This document shows positions 14,239-22,749 of a stretch of 55,110 nucleotides of DNA, one piece after another (position 1 is the first letter of the stretch; each line of letters opens with the position of its first letter). Location of the stretch: assembly GCA_012837525.1 (NCBI GenBank), contig DUQZ01000060.1, positions 1-55,110 of the forward strand, given 5' to 3'. Below the pieces are notes generated by a model. That model ran no database searches. It was not told the DNA's origin and was given only the letters and a program-made list of their open reading frames with translations. Both the position numbers and the translations under genes were made by a program. The DNA comes from Clostridiales bacterium (GTDB taxonomy: Bacteria; Bacillota; Clostridia; Christensenellales; Aristaeellaceae).

Positions 14239-16026
14239 ATGGCAGAATTAATGGGCAACTGGAAACGCGACAAGCGCTGCGCGGAGGTAACAGAGCAGGA
14301 CATCGGGCAGGAGCTCACCCTCATGGGCTGGGTGGCCCGCGTGCGCAACATGGGCGGCATCTTGTTTGTCTGGCTCAGGGACCGTACCGGCATCATCCAG
14401 CTGGTGTTTGATGCCAATCACATGGACGAGAAAACCTACGCACTAGCGGAATCCCTGCGCTCGGAGTTTGTGCTGGCCGTGAAAGGCACCGTCATCAAAC
14501 GTGATGACGCAGCTATCAATAAACAGTTAAAAACAGGCACCATTGAAGTGCAGGTTAAAGAGGCCAAATTGCTGAACGAATCAGCAACCCCGCCCATTTA
14601 TACGGATGACAGCACCAATGAGAACGAGGCAGTGCGGCTCAAATACCGCTATTTGGACTTGCGCCGTCCCAGCATGCAAAACATGCTGATGCTGCGCTCA
14701 AAAACCATCAATGCCATCCGGCAGAACATGATAGAAAACGGCTTTATTGAGGTGGAAACCCCCATCATGACCAAATCCACGCCCGAAGGCGCGCGTGACT
14801 TTCTGGTGCCCAGCCGCCTTCACCCCGGCAAGTTTTATGCCTTGCCGCAAAGCCCTCAAATCTACAAGCAATTATTGATGTTATCGGGGCTTGACCGATA
14901 TTTCCAGTTTGCCAAGTGCTTCCGTGATGAGGACAGCCGCGCGGACCGCCAGCCGGAGTTTACACAGCTGGACCTGGAGATGTCTTTTGTGGACCCAACA
15001 GATGTGCAGGACGCTGTGGAAGGCGCGTTTAAAGCGGTGTTTAAGGAAATCAAGGGTGTTGATTTGCCTCAGCCCCTGCCGCGCATGACCTGGAAGGAGG
15101 CGATGGCCTCCTACGGCAGCGACAAGCCTGATTTGCGCTTTGGGCTCAAGATCACGGACCACAGCGAATGGGCGGCGGACTGCGGCTTCTCCATCTTTGA
15201 ATCCGCTGTCAAAAACGGCGGTATCGTTTGCGCCATCAAGGCGGATGGCGCGGGCGCCAGCCTGTCACGCAAGGATATGGACGCGCTGTCCGAATATGTT
15301 AAGACTTATCATGTCAAAGGTTTGGCCTGGCTTGCTGTGAACGAGGACGGCAGCTTCCGCTCCAGCTTCGCGAAGTTTATCCCGGAGGACAAAATGAAAG
15401 CCCTGCTGGACAAACTTGACGTGAAACCCACCGACGCCCTTTTCCTGATTGCGGATCAAAAACTCACCGCGCTCAACGCCATGGGCCAGCTGCGCGTCAA
15501 ACTGGGCAAACAGCTTGATTTGATTGATCAAACCCAGGACAAGCTGCTTTGGATTACGGAGTTTCCGCTGTTGGAGTGGAATGAGGACACCAAGCGCTAT
15601 ACCGCTGCGCACCATCCCTTTACCATGCCCATGGAGGAGGATTTTGACCTCCTGGATACCCATCCGGAGCAGGTGCGCGCCAAATCCTACGACCTGGTCT
15701 ACAACGGTGTGGAAATGGGCTCCGGTTCCATCCGCATCCACGCGTCAGACCTGCAGGAGCGCATGTTCAGCTGGCTGGGCTTTACACATGAGGAAGCCTG
15801 GGAGCGCTTTGGCTTTTTGCTGGAAGCGTTCCGCTTTGGCACACCGCCGCATGGCGGCTTCGCCTTTGGCATAGACCGGCTGATGATGCTGCTGACAGGT
15901 GCCGACAGCCTGCGTGATGTCATCGCATTCCCTAAGGTACAAAACGCCTCTTGCTTGATGATGGATACGCCTTCTTTGGTACATGATGAGCAGTTGACGC
16001 AGCTTCACCTCAAAACCGTAAAGTGA
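14239..16026 (+). CDS. aspS: Aspartyl-tRNA synthetase
   Basis: A 595-residue class IIb synthetase. It has the N-terminal OB-fold anticodon-binding domain (LTLMGWVARVRNMGGILFVWLRDRTG), the motif 2 segment FRDEDSRADRQPEFTQLD, the bacterial GAD insertion domain in the middle (about 290-400) and motif 3 GGFAFGIDRLMMLLTG. The length and the GAD domain mark it as bacterial-type AspRS. Whether it also charges tRNA-Asn cannot be read from the sequence. GGAGGGG precedes the ATG. It is cotranscribed with hisS. Confidence 0.96.
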   Translation: MAELMGNWKRDKRCAEVTEQDIGQELTLMGWVARVRNMGGILFVWLRDRTGIIQLVFDANHMDEKTYALAESLRSEFVLAVKGTVIKRDDAAINKQLKTGTIEVQVKEAKLLNESATPPIYTDDSTNENEAVRLKYRYLDLRRPSMQNMLMLRSKTINAIRQNMIENGFIEVETPIMTKSTPEGARDFLVPSRLHPGKFYALPQSPQIYKQLLMLSGLDRYFQFAKCFRDEDSRADRQPEFTQLDLEMSFVDPTDVQDAVEGAFKAVFKEIKGVDLPQPLPRMTWKEAMASYGSDKPDLRFGLKITDHSEWAADCGFSIFESAVKNGGIVCAIKADGAGASLSRKDMDALSEYVKTYHVKGLAWLAVNEDGSFRSSFAKFIPEDKMKALLDKLDVKPTDALFLIADQKLTALNAMGQLRVKLGKQLDLIDQTQDKLLWITEFPLLEWNEDTKRYTAAHHPFTMPMEEDFDLLDTHPEQVRAKSYDLVYNGVEMGSGSIRIHASDLQERMFSWLGFTHEEAWERFGFLLEAFRFGTPPHGGFAFGIDRLMMLLTGADSLRDVIAFPKVQNASCLMMDTPSLVHDEQLTQLHLKTVK

Positions 16027-16042
16027 CAGGCTGGCCTGATTG

Positions 16043-16071
16043 TTGTAAATCCATTCTTTGTTTGTTATAAT
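16043..16071 (+). promoter_or_regulatory. Promoter of the asp23-nusB-xse-ispA-thiI gene run
   Basis: TTGTAA (16043-16048) and TATAAT (16066-16071) separated by 17 bases, about 28 bases before the Asp23 gene. Confidence 0.65.
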
Positions 16072-16099
16072 TATGTAGAATCCTCAAGGAGGTATAGAT

Positions 16100-16798
16100 A
16101 TGGTTCAGAAAAAAGACAATCTCCCAGTGAATACAGATCCTGTCGTCAACGACGGCGGTACCATTTCCTACGCGAATGAGGTCATCGCGATCATTTCAGG
16201 CATTGCTGCCAGCGAGATTGAGGGCATCGCCGGGATGGTCACCACAGGCGGCCTGGGCGAGATCATCAGCAAGAACCGCAACATCACCCGCGGCGTCAAA
16301 GTGGAAGTGGGCACAGAGGAAGTGTCCGTTGACCTGTACACCATTGTGGAGTACGGCCAACCCATCCAGAAAGTGGCCAGTGAGGTGCAGGAAAACGTCC
16401 GCAAATCCATCGAGTCCATGACGGGGCTGAAAGTTGTCCGTGTCGATATCCACGTGCAGGGTGTCAGCTTTGAGAAGGACAAGAAGGACACCGCCAGCCG
16501 CATCGAGGCCGCGCACATTCAGCACATTTCTGACTCTGCCCAGGAAAAGAAAAACAAGCAGGCGGAGAAGGAAGCGAAGGAGCTGGAAACAAAGGCTGCA
16601 GACGAAAAAGCAGCGAAGGAAGCGGACGCCAAGAAGGAAGACAAGCCTGAAGCGCCCAAGAATGCGGATGATGAAGCCACTGTTAAGGCAGATGAGAAAC
16701 AGGCAGCGGAAGCGGCACCCGAAAAACCCGCCGCGAAGAAACCTGCGCCTGCCCGCAGCAGAAAAAAAGCGCCCGCCCCCAAGAATAACAAGGCGTAA
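16100..16798 (+). CDS. Asp23/Gls24 family envelope stress protein with long charged tail
   Basis: Residues 1-130 form the Asp23 domain, with the typical SYANEVIAIISGIAASEIEGIAGM and VSVDLYTIVEYGQPIQKVASEVQENV segments. Asp23 proteins are cytoplasmic and bind the membrane through AmaP, whose gene follows. Residues 135-232 are a low-complexity tail of Lys, Ala and Glu ending in PAARS/KKAPAPKN-like repeats, so the protein is far longer than the usual 120-180 residues. The gene has AAGGAGG before the ATG and heads a long run of genes continuing into nusB. Its role is probably envelope homeostasis. Confidence 0.88.
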   Translation: MVQKKDNLPVNTDPVVNDGGTISYANEVIAIISGIAASEIEGIAGMVTTGGLGEIISKNRNITRGVKVEVGTEEVSVDLYTIVEYGQPIQKVASEVQENVRKSIESMTGLKVVRVDIHVQGVSFEKDKKDTASRIEAAHIQHISDSAQEKKNKQAEKEAKELETKAADEKAAKEADAKKEDKPEAPKNADDEATVKADEKQAAEAAPEKPAAKKPAPARSRKKAPAPKNNKA

Positions 16799-16818
16799 AG
16801 CCGCCATCTTTGCGTGAT

Positions 16819-17403
16819 ATGAAGCTGAAGTTTACGCATACCGTTGTTTTGTTCATCGGCGCGCTGCTGGTCATTTTGATTGGCATAGCCATCATCTTTG
16901 GCAGCTTGCAATTCAATGAAATACCTATCCGCACAGAGGGCCAGGGTTTCTTTACACTGACCCGAATCGGCCTGATGCTGGCAGGTATCCTGACCATCCT
17001 GTTTGGCGTGTTTTGCTTAACACTGCCGCACCGGGTAAAGCAGCCCAAGTCTGATTTTGTCCTGCAGAAAACGCCAACGGGTGAAATGCGCATCAGCGTT
17101 CACGCAATCAACAGCATTATCCAAAAAAGTCTGTCACAACATGACGAAATCAAAATACAGGATTTGCTTGTGCACAACACCAAACGCGGTGTTGAGGTGG
17201 ATTTGCGGGCAGCCATCGCCAACAACATCAACATTCCCAAAGCGGTGGAAGAAGTCCAAAAGCATGTCAAACAGCAGCTGCTGGCAACCAGTGGAATTGA
17301 CGCGAAGGAAATTCGGGTCATCATCGAAAAGGCCGATCACGCGGACAACAAATCCAGGTTCAAAGTGGACCAAGCCGCACTGGACTTAAAAAAAGAAGGC
17401 TAA
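16819..17403 (+). CDS. amaP: AmaP-like membrane anchor of Asp23
   Basis: The 194-residue protein has two hydrophobic helices (about 9-30 and 52-72) and a cytoplasmic domain with ISVHAINSIIQKSL and GVEVDLRAAIANNINIPKAVEEVQ, which resembles the Asp23 fold. This matches AmaP, the alkaline-shock membrane anchor. No clear ribosome binding site precedes either ATG 16819 or a TTG at 16810, so the start is uncertain. Its place between asp23 and a DUF2273 gene is the conserved context of this family. Confidence 0.8.
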   Translation: MKLKFTHTVVLFIGALLVILIGIAIIFGSLQFNEIPIRTEGQGFFTLTRIGLMLAGILTILFGVFCLTLPHRVKQPKSDFVLQKTPTGEMRISVHAINSIIQKSLSQHDEIKIQDLLVHNTKRGVEVDLRAAIANNINIPKAVEEVQKHVKQQLLATSGIDAKEIRVIIEKADHADNKSRFKVDQAALDLKKEG

Positions 17404-17442
17404 GACCCTTATGAATACATCAACACGTCAAGGAAGGTCATC

Positions 17443-17778
17443 ATGAAGAAGATTGAGGAAGCATTGAAAACAGGTTTCAAGCCTGGGACACCAACGGCCA
17501 AGGTTTACTATGGCGTCTCATTTTTTGTTATTGCTTTGCTGATTGTTCTCATCGGGTTTTGGAAAACGCTGTTTGTGGCAGCGGTCACCCTGGTGGGCAT
17601 TTTCATCGGATCGGCTGAATCCCTTGGCAAAGCAACCTCCAATCTGATTGACAAGATTTATCCACCTTCCAAGCAAAAGGTCGTCTATACCCAGGAGGAC
17701 CTGGAAAAGGTCCGCAAAGTAGCAGAGCAGCGCAAAAAGGCGCAGCAGGCAACCGAGGAAAAGAAGGAAGAAGAATAA
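17443..17778 (+). CDS. DUF2273-like small membrane protein
   Basis: A 111-residue protein with two adjacent hydrophobic segments (about 22-42 and 46-62, including IGFWKTLFVAAVTLVGIFIG), then a charged C-terminal helix rich in Lys and Glu. The GFWKTLF-GIFIG pattern matches DUF2273 proteins that accompany Asp23 and AmaP in Firmicutes. AAGGA precedes the ATG. It probably forms a membrane complex with Asp23 and AmaP; the molecular function is unknown. nusB starts one base after its stop. Confidence 0.8.
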   Translation: MKKIEEALKTGFKPGTPTAKVYYGVSFFVIALLIVLIGFWKTLFVAAVTLVGIFIGSAESLGKATSNLIDKIYPPSKQKVVYTQEDLEKVRKVAEQRKKAQQATEEKKEEE

Positions 17779-17779
17779 G

Positions 17780-18178
17780 ATGGCGTTGCATGCGGCAAGA
17801 CGGGTCGCGCTGCAAATGGTGTTTGCGAATTTATTCCACGCCGATGAGTGTGCCAGCGTCCTGGAGGATCAGGAGGATGTTGCCAACATCGGTGAGGACC
17901 AGCGCTTTATTGATGACGCGCTGGAAGGCACTCAGAAAAACCAGAACGCGTATAACCAAGTGATCCAAGCCCTCAGCCCGGAGCGCTCCCTTGAACGCAT
18001 CCCCGCGCTCAACAAGGCAATTTTGTATCTGTCATTTCATGAACTCTCCCAGCCGGATGCTTTGCCCAAGGTAATTATCAACGAGGCAGTGGAGCTTGCC
18101 AAGCGATTCGGGGACGAAAGCGACAGCAGATTTATCAACGGTGTGTTGGGCAATTACCTGCGCATGAACAAGTCATGA
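17780..18178 (+). CDS. nusB: Transcription antitermination factor NusB
   Basis: A 132-residue all-helical protein. The ARRVALQMVFANLF start, the LNKAILYLSFHEL segment and the C-terminal VIINEAVELAKRFGDESDSRFINGVLGNYLR are NusB hallmarks. NusB binds boxA RNA together with S10 to keep RNA polymerase processive in rRNA operons. It overlaps the next gene by 4 bases (ATGA). The nusB-xseA-xseB-ispA order is common in Clostridia. Confidence 0.93.
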   Translation: MALHAARRVALQMVFANLFHADECASVLEDQEDVANIGEDQRFIDDALEGTQKNQNAYNQVIQALSPERSLERIPALNKAILYLSFHELSQPDALPKVIINEAVELAKRFGDESDSRFINGVLGNYLRMNKS

Positions 18179-19164
18179 CGCAGGTTATTCTTGGATTTGA
18201 CACCAGCTGCTATCAGACCTCATGCGCGATGGTCAGCCTGGATGGCGCTCTGCTGGCTGAATCCCGGAAGATGCTGGTAGTTCCCGATCATGAACGCGGC
18301 CTGCGCCAAAGCGAGGCCGTTTTTCAGCATATAAAACAACTGCCGGATGTGCTGAAGGAGTGCATAGGGCACATCAAACGGTTTGAAATGAGTGCCGTGT
18401 GCGCGTCCAGCCAACCGGTTCCTCAGCCGGATTCCTATATGCCGGTTTTTCATGCGGGTGTCTCCTTCGCACAGGCCATCGCGGCCACACATCAGGTGCC
18501 CTGTTTTTTGACAAGCCACCAGGAAGGGCATTTCGCCGCGGCAGGGATGGCGGTTGAAGGACTTCCAGATAATCACCTTGCCGTACACCTGTCTGGCGGC
18601 ACAACCGAGATAGTAAGGGTGCGTTTTGATGGGTATACATCAATCGGGAAAACCTTGGATATCAGCGCGGGTCAACTGCTGGACCGCGTTGGTGTCAAGA
18701 TGGGGTATCCATTCCCCGCTGGCGCGAGTGTGGAAAAACTGGCATTAGGACTGCCTGTAACCGGTCGTTATCCGGCTATCGTAAAAGGCGCATCTGTCAG
18801 TTTTTCAGGCATCGAAACAGCGGCCATGCGTGATCTGGACGATGAACGGCTTAGCCGTGCATCAGTCGCCGGTGAACTGTTTGACGCCATCGCCCGGAGC
18901 GTATCAAAAATGATCATCCAGGCAGCAGAACAAACCCAAGTTTATGATGTGCTTGTAACAGGCGGTGTCGCGTCATCAAAGTTGCTGCGCGCTGCGCTGG
19001 ATGAACGTTTGGCAAAACGCGCAAACCGAATCAAAACATACTACGGTCTGCCAGAGTATGCTGGGGATAACGCGGTCGGTGTCGCGTTGATTGGGTGTAA
19101 CAAATATATTTTACATAAGGAGAATGACCATGGCAATTGTATTAAGCGGGAAAGAACTGTCTGA
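18175..19164 (+). CDS. TsaD/Kae1-family paralog, function unknown
   Basis: The 329-residue product has the ASKHA fold of TsaD, with an N-terminal LGFDTSCYQTSCAMV, the metal-binding HQEGH (near residue 122) and a C-terminal VTGGVASSKLLR. Other TsaD signatures have diverged: LSGGTTEIV replaces the usual SGGHT, and ISAGQLLDRVGVKMGYPFPAG replaces the DDAxGEAFDK region. It is therefore more likely the clostridial M22-type paralog found next to nusB and xseA than the t6A enzyme itself. Its last 35 bases overlap folD. Its substrate is unknown. Confidence 0.8.
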   Translation: MTQVILGFDTSCYQTSCAMVSLDGALLAESRKMLVVPDHERGLRQSEAVFQHIKQLPDVLKECIGHIKRFEMSAVCASSQPVPQPDSYMPVFHAGVSFAQAIAATHQVPCFLTSHQEGHFAAAGMAVEGLPDNHLAVHLSGGTTEIVRVRFDGYTSIGKTLDISAGQLLDRVGVKMGYPFPAGASVEKLALGLPVTGRYPAIVKGASVSFSGIETAAMRDLDDERLSRASVAGELFDAIARSVSKMIIQAAEQTQVYDVLVTGGVASSKLLRAALDERLAKRANRIKTYYGLPEYAGDNAVGVALIGCNKYILHKENDHGNCIKRERTV

Positions 19165-19975
19165 ACAGCTGACCCAGGAGCAAAAAAAGCGGGTCGAAGA
19201 ACTGGCAAAACAGGGCATCTATCCTGGCCTTGCCGTCGTATTGGTGGGCGAGGACCCAGCAAGCCAGATCTATGTGCGCAACAAAGGGATCGCCTGTGAA
19301 ACCATCGGCATCCACTCTGTCACCATCCGTCTGGATGCGGACATCAGCCAGGAAGATCTGGAAAACAAAATCAAAGAATTGAATGAAGACCGCAAAATCA
19401 GCGGGATTCTGGTTCAATTGCCCTTGCCGAAACACTTGAATGAGGAAGCCGCGCTCAGCTGCATTTTACCGGAAAAGGATGTGGATGGTTTTCATCTTAT
19501 CAACGCCGGCAAACTGTTTACCGGCCAGACTGGTGTCACCCCCTGCACACCCAAGGGTGTGATGTATATGCTCAAACAGGCGGGGATTAATCTGGTGGGC
19601 AAGGAAGCGGTGGTGATTGGCCGTTCCAACATCGTGGGCAAACCGGCTGCCATGCTGCTGCTGAATGAGCATTGCACGGTGACTATCCTGCATTCCCGCA
19701 CAAAGAACCTGGCGGAGCATACCAAGCGGGCAGATATTCTGATTGCCGCGATTGGCAAAGCCAGATTTGTCACCGCGGATATGGTTAAGCCCGGCGCGGT
19801 CGTGATTGACGTGGGTATCAACCGCGTGGATGGCAAGGTGGTCGGCGATGTGGATTATGAGGAAGTCGAGAAAGTCGCGGGCTATATCACGCCGGTTCCG
19901 GGCGGGGTTGGTAAAATGACCATCAGCATGCTGATGGAAAACACGATTGAGGCGGCATGCGCGCAAGCCCGCTAA
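19130..19975 (+). CDS. folD: Bifunctional methylenetetrahydrofolate dehydrogenase/cyclohydrolase
   Basis: This cytoplasmic enzyme interconverts 5,10-methylene-THF, 5,10-methenyl-THF and 10-formyl-THF using NADP. It shows YVRNKGIACETIGI with the catalytic lysine, QLPLPKHLNE, KDVDGFH, the nucleotide-binding VVIGRSNIVGKPAAMLLL and the terminal TPVPGGVGKMT. The product is 281 residues, a normal length. AAGGAG at 19117-19122 lies 7 bases before ATG 19130, which favours this start over an ATG at 19124. It begins inside the end of the TsaD-like gene and overlaps xseA by 19 bases. Confidence 0.95.
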   Translation: MAIVLSGKELSEQLTQEQKKRVEELAKQGIYPGLAVVLVGEDPASQIYVRNKGIACETIGIHSVTIRLDADISQEDLENKIKELNEDRKISGILVQLPLPKHLNEEAALSCILPEKDVDGFHLINAGKLFTGQTGVTPCTPKGVMYMLKQAGINLVGKEAVVIGRSNIVGKPAAMLLLNEHCTVTILHSRTKNLAEHTKRADILIAAIGKARFVTADMVKPGAVVIDVGINRVDGKVVGDVDYEEVEKVAGYITPVPGGVGKMTISMLMENTIEAACAQAR

Positions 19976-21165
19976 GCGTTACTGATTTAAACGAATATGT
20001 GCGGCGCTCCCTGGCAGGGGACCCCATGCTGCAGGGCATTGCCATTCATGGAGAGATCAGCAACTTCAAGCGGCATACCTCTGGCCATCTGTACTTCACC
20101 CTCAAGGATGAAAACAGCAGGCTGAGTTGCGTCATGTTTCGTCAATACGCGCAATACCTGCGCTTTGACCCCAAAGATGGCATGCGTGTTGTGTTAAGCG
20201 GGTCTGTCGGTTTGTATACTGTCGCTGGCACCTACCAGTTTTATGGGGAAGCCATGTCCGCTGATGGCGCCGGCGCGCTGTATGAGTTATTCCTTAAAAC
20301 GAAGGACGCCCTGCAAAGAGAAGGCCTGTTTGACGCTGCCCTCAAAAAGCCCTTGCCGCTGCTGCCGATTGGTGTGGGAATTGTGACAGCCAGAGGCGGC
20401 GCGGTATTGCAGGACATCAGGACCGTGGCCAAACGGCGTTTCCCGGGCATGCCGCTGTATCTGTGCTCTGCCCAGGTGCAAGGCGCAGGTGCAGCGGAAG
20501 AACTAAGCCAGGCGCTGCGTGAAATTGCGGCACTGCCAGAGGTTGAGGTCATCATCATCGGCCGGGGCGGCGGCTCGCTGGAGGACCTGTGGGCTTTTAA
20601 CGAAGAGGTGCTGGTGCGCGCGGTCGCTGCATGTACAAAGCCCGTCATTTCGGCGGTTGGCCATGAGACGGATGTCACGCTGACGGATTACGCGGCGGAT
20701 GTCCGTGCGGCAACCCCTTCCGCCGCGGCTGAATTGGCCGTGCCCTCGCTGATTGATTTGAAGCAGCGCATTTCACACATCAACCAACGGATGAAATCAT
20801 CCGGCTTGCAGCGGCTGGAACAATTGAAGGGGCGCGTGCAGCTGCTGGACGCAGATTTACAGAAGAACAACCCGTCACAAAAGCTGAATTTGCTCCAGTT
20901 ACGCTTTCAAACGTTGTTTGCGCAATTGCACCGGGAGGTTACCACACAGATTCAGCAACACGCCGCAAAACTGCAGCATGTGATCGCGCGCTTTGAACAA
21001 TCCGGCCCCATGCAAACCCTCAAACGCGGGTATACCATCGCGCTGGATGAAAACAACAGGCCTTTGCAGAGCGTGGAGCACGTGAAAGATTATGTAAAAC
21101 TGCGGTTTCACGACGGCACAGCCACACTTAAAACCATCAGCAAGAAACAGGAGACGACATCATGA
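19957..21165 (+). CDS. xseA: Exodeoxyribonuclease VII large subunit
   Basis: A 402-residue nuclease subunit with the N-terminal OB-fold (IHGEISNFKRHTSGHLYFTLKDE) and the catalytic core containing GVGIVTARGGAVLQDI, IIGRGGGSLEDLWAFNEE and SAVGHETDVTLTDYAADVRAATPSAAAE. The C-terminal half (about 270-360) is a coiled coil. With XseB it degrades single-stranded DNA in both directions. The start lies inside the end of folD, with GAGG just upstream, and the stop overlaps xseB by 4 bases. Confidence 0.95.
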   Translation: MRASPLSVTDLNEYVRRSLAGDPMLQGIAIHGEISNFKRHTSGHLYFTLKDENSRLSCVMFRQYAQYLRFDPKDGMRVVLSGSVGLYTVAGTYQFYGEAMSADGAGALYELFLKTKDALQREGLFDAALKKPLPLLPIGVGIVTARGGAVLQDIRTVAKRRFPGMPLYLCSAQVQGAGAAEELSQALREIAALPEVEVIIIGRGGGSLEDLWAFNEEVLVRAVAACTKPVISAVGHETDVTLTDYAADVRAATPSAAAELAVPSLIDLKQRISHINQRMKSSGLQRLEQLKGRVQLLDADLQKNNPSQKLNLLQLRFQTLFAQLHREVTTQIQQHAAKLQHVIARFEQSGPMQTLKRGYTIALDENNRPLQSVEHVKDYVKLRFHDGTATLKTISKKQETTS

Positions 21166-21383
21166 AAAAAGCGCAGGAAGAGCTTCGCTTTGAAGAGAAG
21201 CTGGCTTTGCTTGAAAACCTGACCGAACAAATGGAAGAGGGCAAATTAGGGCTTGAGGAACTGCTGAAATTATATGAGCAAGGGATTTTACTGTCTGAGG
21301 GCTTGAAGAAAGATCTGGACAAGGCGCAGGCCACCTTGATGGAATTAAAAGACGGCAAACTAAGTCCTGCAGGCGATGTATGA
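21162..21383 (+). CDS. xseB: Exodeoxyribonuclease VII small subunit
   Basis: A 73-residue helical protein with FEEKLALLENLTEQMEEG and the LEELLKLYEQGILLSEG segment that identifies XseB. Several copies bind the coiled coil of XseA. Overlaps of 4 bases with both neighbours suggest tight translational coupling. Confidence 0.93.
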   Translation: MKKAQEELRFEEKLALLENLTEQMEEGKLGLEELLKLYEQGILLSEGLKKDLDKAQATLMELKDGKLSPAGDV

Positions 21384-22273
21384 GCGATTTTCAATCACAG
21401 TACAGCGATCTGCAAAACAGGGTAGAGCAGGCGCTTCAGGCGGCTGTGCCATTGCCTCTGGCTGATTGGCCAAGCGCCGGCGTACCAACACAGTTGGCTC
21501 AGGCCATGCGCTATAGCCTGCTTGCGGGCGGAAAGCGGTTGCGGCCGGTTTTATTGCTGGCAGCTTATGGATCTCTTCATGATGACCTGACGCCTGCGCT
21601 GCCGTTTGCCGTAGCGGTGGAATGCATCCATACTTATTCCCTGGTGCATGATGACTTGCCGGCGATGGATGATGATGACCTGCGGCGCGGCAAGCCAACC
21701 AACCATAAGGTGTTTGGCGAAGCCATGGCCATCCTGGCGGGGGATGCCCTATTGAACCTGGCTTTTGAACTGATGAGTGAGAGCAAGCTGCCGCGCGCCA
21801 TGGATGTTATCAAAATCATCGCGTCAAGATCCGGCGCTGCCGGCATGATCGCTGGACAAACGGCCGACATCCTGATGAGCAACCAACCTGCGGATCAGGA
21901 CATGGTGCGCTATATCCATCAGCATAAAACGGCTGACTTGATTACAGCCCCGGTTTTAGCCGGCCTTACCCTGGCACAGGCAGATGAGCAGCAGTTGCAT
22001 TCAGGGCAGATTTACGCGGGCAACCTGGGCATCGCCTTCCAGATTACGGATGACCTGCTTGATTTGCAGGGCGATCCAGTTCTTACTGGCAAACAGGGAC
22101 AGCGTGACGCCGCGCTGGGCAAACTGACCTGGCCAGCGGTGGTCGGCGTGGACCAGGCGCAGGCAGACGCGGAGCTTGCCATCAACACCGCGGTGAAGGC
22201 CGCAGAAAACCTGGGCAAAAACGCGTCTTTTTTTCAGTCGCTTGCCTTATCCATCCCAAAACGAGTAAGATAA
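21380..22273 (+). CDS. ispA: Short-chain trans-polyprenyl diphosphate synthase (farnesyl/geranylgeranyl type)
   Basis: A 297-residue isoprenoid synthase that condenses IPP with allylic diphosphates. The first Asp-rich motif is DDLPAMDDDDLRRG (near residue 92) preceded by GGKRLRPVL; the second is DDLLD in ITDDLLDLQGD, with GKQGQRDAALGKLTWP following. The length and motif pattern fit FPP synthase of the IspA type. It overlaps xseB by 4 bases. The dxs gene that often follows is not found within this window. Confidence 0.92.
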   Translation: MSDFQSQYSDLQNRVEQALQAAVPLPLADWPSAGVPTQLAQAMRYSLLAGGKRLRPVLLLAAYGSLHDDLTPALPFAVAVECIHTYSLVHDDLPAMDDDDLRRGKPTNHKVFGEAMAILAGDALLNLAFELMSESKLPRAMDVIKIIASRSGAAGMIAGQTADILMSNQPADQDMVRYIHQHKTADLITAPVLAGLTLAQADEQQLHSGQIYAGNLGIAFQITDDLLDLQGDPVLTGKQGQRDAALGKLTWPAVVGVDQAQADAELAINTAVKAAENLGKNASFFQSLALSIPKRVR

Positions 22274-22300
22274 AGAGCAATCAACAATGGGGGGACACCT

Positions 22301-22738
22301 TTGACGGAACTTCTTGGCAATGACATCTTAATCTGCGCAGCAGTCGCCTGGCTGGTCGCGCAGGTGTTCAAAACACTGATTGATTGGCGCATCAACCGGT
22401 CCTTTGATTTGAAGCGCATGTTCAGCAACGGAGGCATGCCCAGCGCGCACACCGCGTCTGTGGTAGCGCTCACCTTGATGATTGCCTTTCGGGAGGGGCT
22501 TGGGTCCACAGCCTTTGCCATTTCTTTCGTGTTGTCAGCCATTGTGATCAATGACGCGGTTGGGGTGCGCTACCAGACAGGCAAGCAGGGCAAGGTCATC
22601 AACAAGATTTTGCAGAAGGTGCTGATCGAGGGGGAGCCGCTCACGGATGAAACCCTGATGGAACTGGTGGGCCATACACCGACAGAAGCCTTCTTTGGCG
22701 CGCTGATTGGGCTGATCATCCCCATATTTTTTAGATAG
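22301..22738 (+). CDS. DUF212 family membrane protein (PAP2/haloperoxidase-related)
   Basis: A 145-residue integral membrane protein. The FSNGGMPSAHTASVVAL segment, with the SAH motif, and VRYQTGKQGKVIN are diagnostic of DUF212 (YuiD-like) proteins, which are distantly related to PAP2 acid phosphatases. It may act on a lipid or prenyl phosphate, which would suit its position right after ispA, but no activity is shown by the sequence. The start is a TTG at 22301 behind GGGGGG; there is no nearby in-frame ATG. Confidence 0.85.
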   Translation: MTELLGNDILICAAVAWLVAQVFKTLIDWRINRSFDLKRMFSNGGMPSAHTASVVALTLMIAFREGLGSTAFAISFVLSAIVINDAVGVRYQTGKQGKVINKILQKVLIEGEPLTDETLMELVGHTPTEAFFGALIGLIIPIFFR

Positions 22739-22749
22739 GAGCGAAAACA

